Part shown: piece after piece, positions 61,702 through 64,000 of the stretch
How the letters are laid out: the number at the start of each line of letters is the position of its first letter
How positions within the stretch are numbered: the first letter of the stretch is position 1
Assembly (NCBI GenBank): GCA_934454405.1
Contig: CAKSFN010000003.1
Span: forward strand, 1-64,000
DNA length: 64,000 nucleotides
Direction: 5' to 3'
Origin: an uncultured Eubacteriales bacterium
GTDB taxonomy: Bacteria; Bacillota; Clostridia; Oscillospirales; UBA644
The notes under the pieces: generated by a model
Databases searched by the model: none
What the model saw: only the letters and a program-made list of their open reading frames with translations
Told to the model about the DNA's origin: nothing
Program-made: the position numbers and the translations under genes

Positions 61702-62970
61702 TTGGAAACCTTTATCGGAATATTTAATTTCTTTGTGTTTTTCTTTTTCCTTGTGCTTTATTCCTATCAGTTTGTTTATATAGGAATAGGCATATTCAAA
61801 AACAAAAAGAAGCTTAAAGAAGCGTCGAAGCTTCATCATTTCGCGTTTGTTATCGCAGCAAGAAACGAAAGCAATGTTATCGGCGGGCTTATCGAGAGCA
61901 TAAAGCTTCAAAAGTATCCGAAAGAGCTTATCGACATCTTCGTTGTTGCCGACAACTGCACGGACAACACCGCCGAGATCGCCCGAAACGCAGGCGCGAC
62001 GGTTTACGAACGCGAGTCCAAAACGCACGTCGGCAAGGGCTACGCGCTTGACTTCATTTTCAACAGGATAAACACCGAGCACGCGGATAAAGGCATCGAG
62101 GCGTTCTTTATCTTTGACGCGGACAATGTTATCAAGGATAATTACGTTCTTGAAATGAACAAGGCGTTCGACGCCGGCTACGAGGCCTGCACGTCTTACA
62201 GAAACAGCAAAAACTACGGCACAAACTGGATAACCGCGGGCTATTCGCTTTGGTTTGTGCGCGAAGCGAAGTTTTTGAACAACCCCCGTTTTATCTGCGG
62301 CACGAACTGCGCCGTTTCTGGCACGGGCTTTATGATAAGCAAGAAAATCGTTGATATGAACGGCGGCTGGAAGTACAATCTTTTGACCGAGGACATAGAG
62401 TTTTCCGTTGACGCGGCGTTGAAGCACATCCGCATCGGCTATGTTCACGACGCAGAGTTTTTCGACGAGCAGCCCGAGACTTTTGCGCAGTCGTGGAAGC
62501 AGCGCATGCGCTGGTCGAAAGGCTTTTATCAGGTTCTCGGCAATTACGGCGGCAAGCTTTGCAAGGGCATTTTCTCCAAAAAATTCGGCTTTGCGTGCTA
62601 CGATATGCTGATGAACATTATGCCGGCGCTTATTCTTTCGCTTTTCTGCCTTGTGCTGAACACGGTTTTCCTCATCGTCGGGCTCGTGACAGCCGATTCA
62701 ACGCTCGTCGCAAGCACGCTTGTCAGCGTTATGCACACGATACTGAGCTTCTACGCAACGCTTTACATCGTCGGGCTTATAACCACGATATCGGAATGGG
62801 AAAAGATAGGCTGCTCAACCGCGGGCAAGATCCTTTACACGTTTACGTTCCCCGTGTTTATGTTCACCTATGTTCCCATCGCGGTTGTCGCGATATTCAA
62901 AAAAGTCGGCTGGGCGCCCATCACGCACAGTGTTACAAAGTCCATCAGGGAGCTTAACAAGCCGCAATAA
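61702..62970 (+). CDS. Processive-type family 2 glycosyltransferase, membrane-bound
   Basis: A 422-residue GT2 protein. One N-terminal membrane helix (residues ~4-30) is followed by the GT-A domain: VIAARNES, VVADNCTDNTAEIAR, FDADNVIKDN as the DxD motif, TEDIEFS, and QRMRWSKG as the QxxRW motif of processive enzymes. Three C-terminal membrane helices follow. It probably builds a surface polysaccharide. The TTG at 61702 has GGGAGGG 7 nt upstream and places the first helix at the N terminus; a TTG at 61624 with GGAGGG is a possible longer start. It may act with the nearby LCP protein. Confidence 0.88.
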   Translation: METFIGIFNFFVFFFFLVLYSYQFVYIGIGIFKNKKKLKEASKLHHFAFVIAARNESNVIGGLIESIKLQKYPKELIDIFVVADNCTDNTAEIARNAGATVYERESKTHVGKGYALDFIFNRINTEHADKGIEAFFIFDADNVIKDNYVLEMNKAFDAGYEACTSYRNSKNYGTNWITAGYSLWFVREAKFLNNPRFICGTNCAVSGTGFMISKKIVDMNGGWKYNLLTEDIEFSVDAALKHIRIGYVHDAEFFDEQPETFAQSWKQRMRWSKGFYQVLGNYGGKLCKGIFSKKFGFACYDMLMNIMPALILSLFCLVLNTVFLIVGLVTADSTLVASTLVSVMHTILSFYATLYIVGLITTISEWEKIGCSTAGKILYTFTFPVFMFTYVPIAVVAIFKKVGWAPITHSVTKSIRELNKPQ

Positions 62971-62990
62971 GCAGTTTTTAAGAAAATATA

Positions 62991-63021
62991 ACGGTCGCCG
63001 CAAATCGCGGCGACCGTTTTT
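62991..63021 (+). terminator. Terminator of the glycosyltransferase gene
   Basis: A perfect 11-bp stem (ACGGTCGCCGC / GCGGCGACCGT) with a 5-nt loop and TTTTT. Confidence 0.9.
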
Positions 63022-63071
63022 GCGCCGCTTTCCGACGCTGTTTTTCAAAAAACGAATTTTTGCGGAAAGGC

Positions 63072-63100
63072 TTTACAAATTCCGTATTTAATGTTATACT
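63072..63100 (+). promoter_or_regulatory. Promoter of glyA
   Basis: TTTACA (63072-63077), 17 bp, TATACT (63095-63100) with a TGT extended -10. The leader is about 32 nt, leaving no room for a riboswitch. Confidence 0.8.
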
Positions 63101-63138
63101 TATATTTAAGATATATGAGTGTGAAGGAGCGTTATATT

Positions 63139-64000
63139 ATGGAAAACATCGACTATCTTTGCGCCTGCGACCCCGAGGTCGGACAGGCGATGCAGAAGGA
63201 GCTTGAAAGACAGCGCCGCAACATCGAACTCATCGCGTCCGAAAACATCGTGTCGGATGCCGTGCTGAAGGCTATGGGTTCGGTTCTGACGAATAAATAT
63301 GCCGAGGGCTATCCCGGAAAAAGATATTACGGCGGCTGCGAGTGCGTGGATATTGTGGAGAATATCGCGCGCGACAGGGCAAAAAAACTTTTCGGCGCGG
63401 AACACGTAAACGTGCAGCCCCATTCGGGCGCACAGGCAAATCTTGCCGTTTATTTCGCACTTCTCAACCCCGGCGACACGGTGCTCGGAATGAGCCTTGC
63501 CGAGGGCGGACACCTGACGCACGGTTCGCCCGTTAATATGTCGGGCAAATATTTTAATTTTATTCCCTACGGCATAAACGCCGAAACGGGAAGGCTTGAT
63601 TACGACGCGCTTGAAACGCTTGTGAAAGAACATAAGCCCAAGCTCGTTGTCGCGGGCGCGAGCGCGTATCCGAGAACGATAGATTTTGAGCGCATCGCAA
63701 ATATCGCGCACGAAAACGGCGCGCTTCTGATGGTTGATATGGCGCACATCGCGGGACTTGTCGCCGCGGGGCTGCACCCGTCGCCGTTCCCGTTCGCGGA
63801 CGTTGTCACAACAACCACGCACAAAACGCTTCGCGGTCCGCGCGGCGGTATGATAATGTGCAGGGAAGAGTTCGCGAAGGCGATAGACAAGGCGATCTTC
63901 CCCGGCACGCAGGGCGGCCCTCTTATGCACGTCATAGCCGCAAAGGCAGTCTGCTTCGGCGAGGCGCTCAAGCCCGAATTTAAGGAATATCAGCAAAAAG
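63139..64000 (+). CDS. glyA: Serine hydroxymethyltransferase (cut by window end)
   Basis: The first 287 residues of the PLP enzyme that interconverts serine and glycine with tetrahydrofolate. Seen are ELIASENIVSDAV, the YAEGYPGKRYYGG loop, HSGAQANLAVY, MVDMAHIAGLVAAG and the PLP-binding Lys229 in TTTHKTLRGPRGG. AAGGAG lies upstream of the ATG. The frame stays open to the last base, so the rest of the gene (about 125 residues in the family) lies beyond the window. Confidence 0.97.
   Translation, partial: MENIDYLCACDPEVGQAMQKELERQRRNIELIASENIVSDAVLKAMGSVLTNKYAEGYPGKRYYGGCECVDIVENIARDRAKKLFGAEHVNVQPHSGAQANLAVYFALLNPGDTVLGMSLAEGGHLTHGSPVNMSGKYFNFIPYGINAETGRLDYDALETLVKEHKPKLVVAGASAYPRTIDFERIANIAHENGALLMVDMAHIAGLVAAGLHPSPFPFADVVTTTTHKTLRGPRGGMIMCREEFAKAIDKAIFPGTQGGPLMHVIAAKAVCFGEALKPEFKEYQQK

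Noticed and set aside
1..64000. CRISPR arrays, insertion sequences, prophage or integrated elements
   Set aside because: No regularly spaced repeats, transposase, integrase or phage genes were seen, and gene style is uniform throughout.

Overview
This is a gap-free stretch of a bacterial chromosome, about half G+C, with densely packed genes on both strands in short operons. The organism is most likely a spore-forming member of the class Clostridia, probably gut-associated. A SCIFF ranthipeptide precursor with its radical SAM maturase (a near-universal clostridial pair) and the sporulation protease SpoIVB point that way. So do tldD/tldE, a DUF5685 protein, HPr and many Gram-positive style promoters (TTGACA-17-TATAAT) and hairpin terminators. 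Family or genus cannot be set from the sequence alone. Initiation at TTG and GTG with strong Shine-Dalgarno sequences is common (ECF sigma factor, TsaC, a coiled-coil protein, an isomerase, a glycosyltransferase). I see no phage, insertion sequence, CRISPR array, rRNA or tRNA.

Layout. 1-4373: ftsH, a diacylglycerol/lipid kinase and a DegV fatty-acid-binding protein. 4601-10433 (minus): a two-component system, then the SCIFF precursor scfA, its maturase scfB, an Orn/Lys/Arg decarboxylase-like PLP enzyme and a membrane-anchored XRE regulator. 10434-12424: a control region with mirrored operator-like repeats and a large surface carbohydrate-binding protein. 12581-16395 (minus): ECF sigma factor, putative anti-sigma factor, lipoprotein, serpin lipoprotein and a small secreted protein in one operon, divergent from a LytTR/LiaF-like pair (16688-17859). 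18009-24873: a 38-codon orphan ORF, TspO, then GH65 phosphorylase, beta-phosphoglucomutase, rsmG, a membrane protein, a D-2-hydroxyacid dehydrogenase with a Cys-rich tail and a degenerate TtcA-like protein.

25029-31765 (minus): a cytoplasmic parvulin, MurL, MurD (perhaps MurD2), TldD, TldE and MnmM. 32014-39977: recA-recX-rimO-pgsA-cysE-cysS, then recG. 40111-50330: spoIVB, HPr, uvrC, then a minus-strand cluster proS - two membrane coiled-coil proteins - P-loop ATPase - tsaC - coaE - M18 aminopeptidase. 50770-64000: a 1683-residue GH2-like lipoprotein with a damaged active site and a lectin-like tail, a sugar isomerase, pfkA, a DUF5685 operon, an LCP protein, a VPGTG-anchored surface protein, a processive GT2 and the start of glyA.

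How it fits together. Most of the window is housekeeping: translation, recombination and repair, murein and lipid synthesis, glycolysis. The accessory layer is about the envelope and carbohydrates: three regulatory modules (two-component system, ECF sigma, LytTR/LiaF) each sit beside surface proteins. The most unusual items are an SCIFF peptide lacking the expected crosslink threonine, a MurL-MurD pair suggesting an alternative D-glutamate route, a serpin under a dedicated ECF sigma factor, and two apparent pseudoenzymes (GH2-like and TtcA-like).
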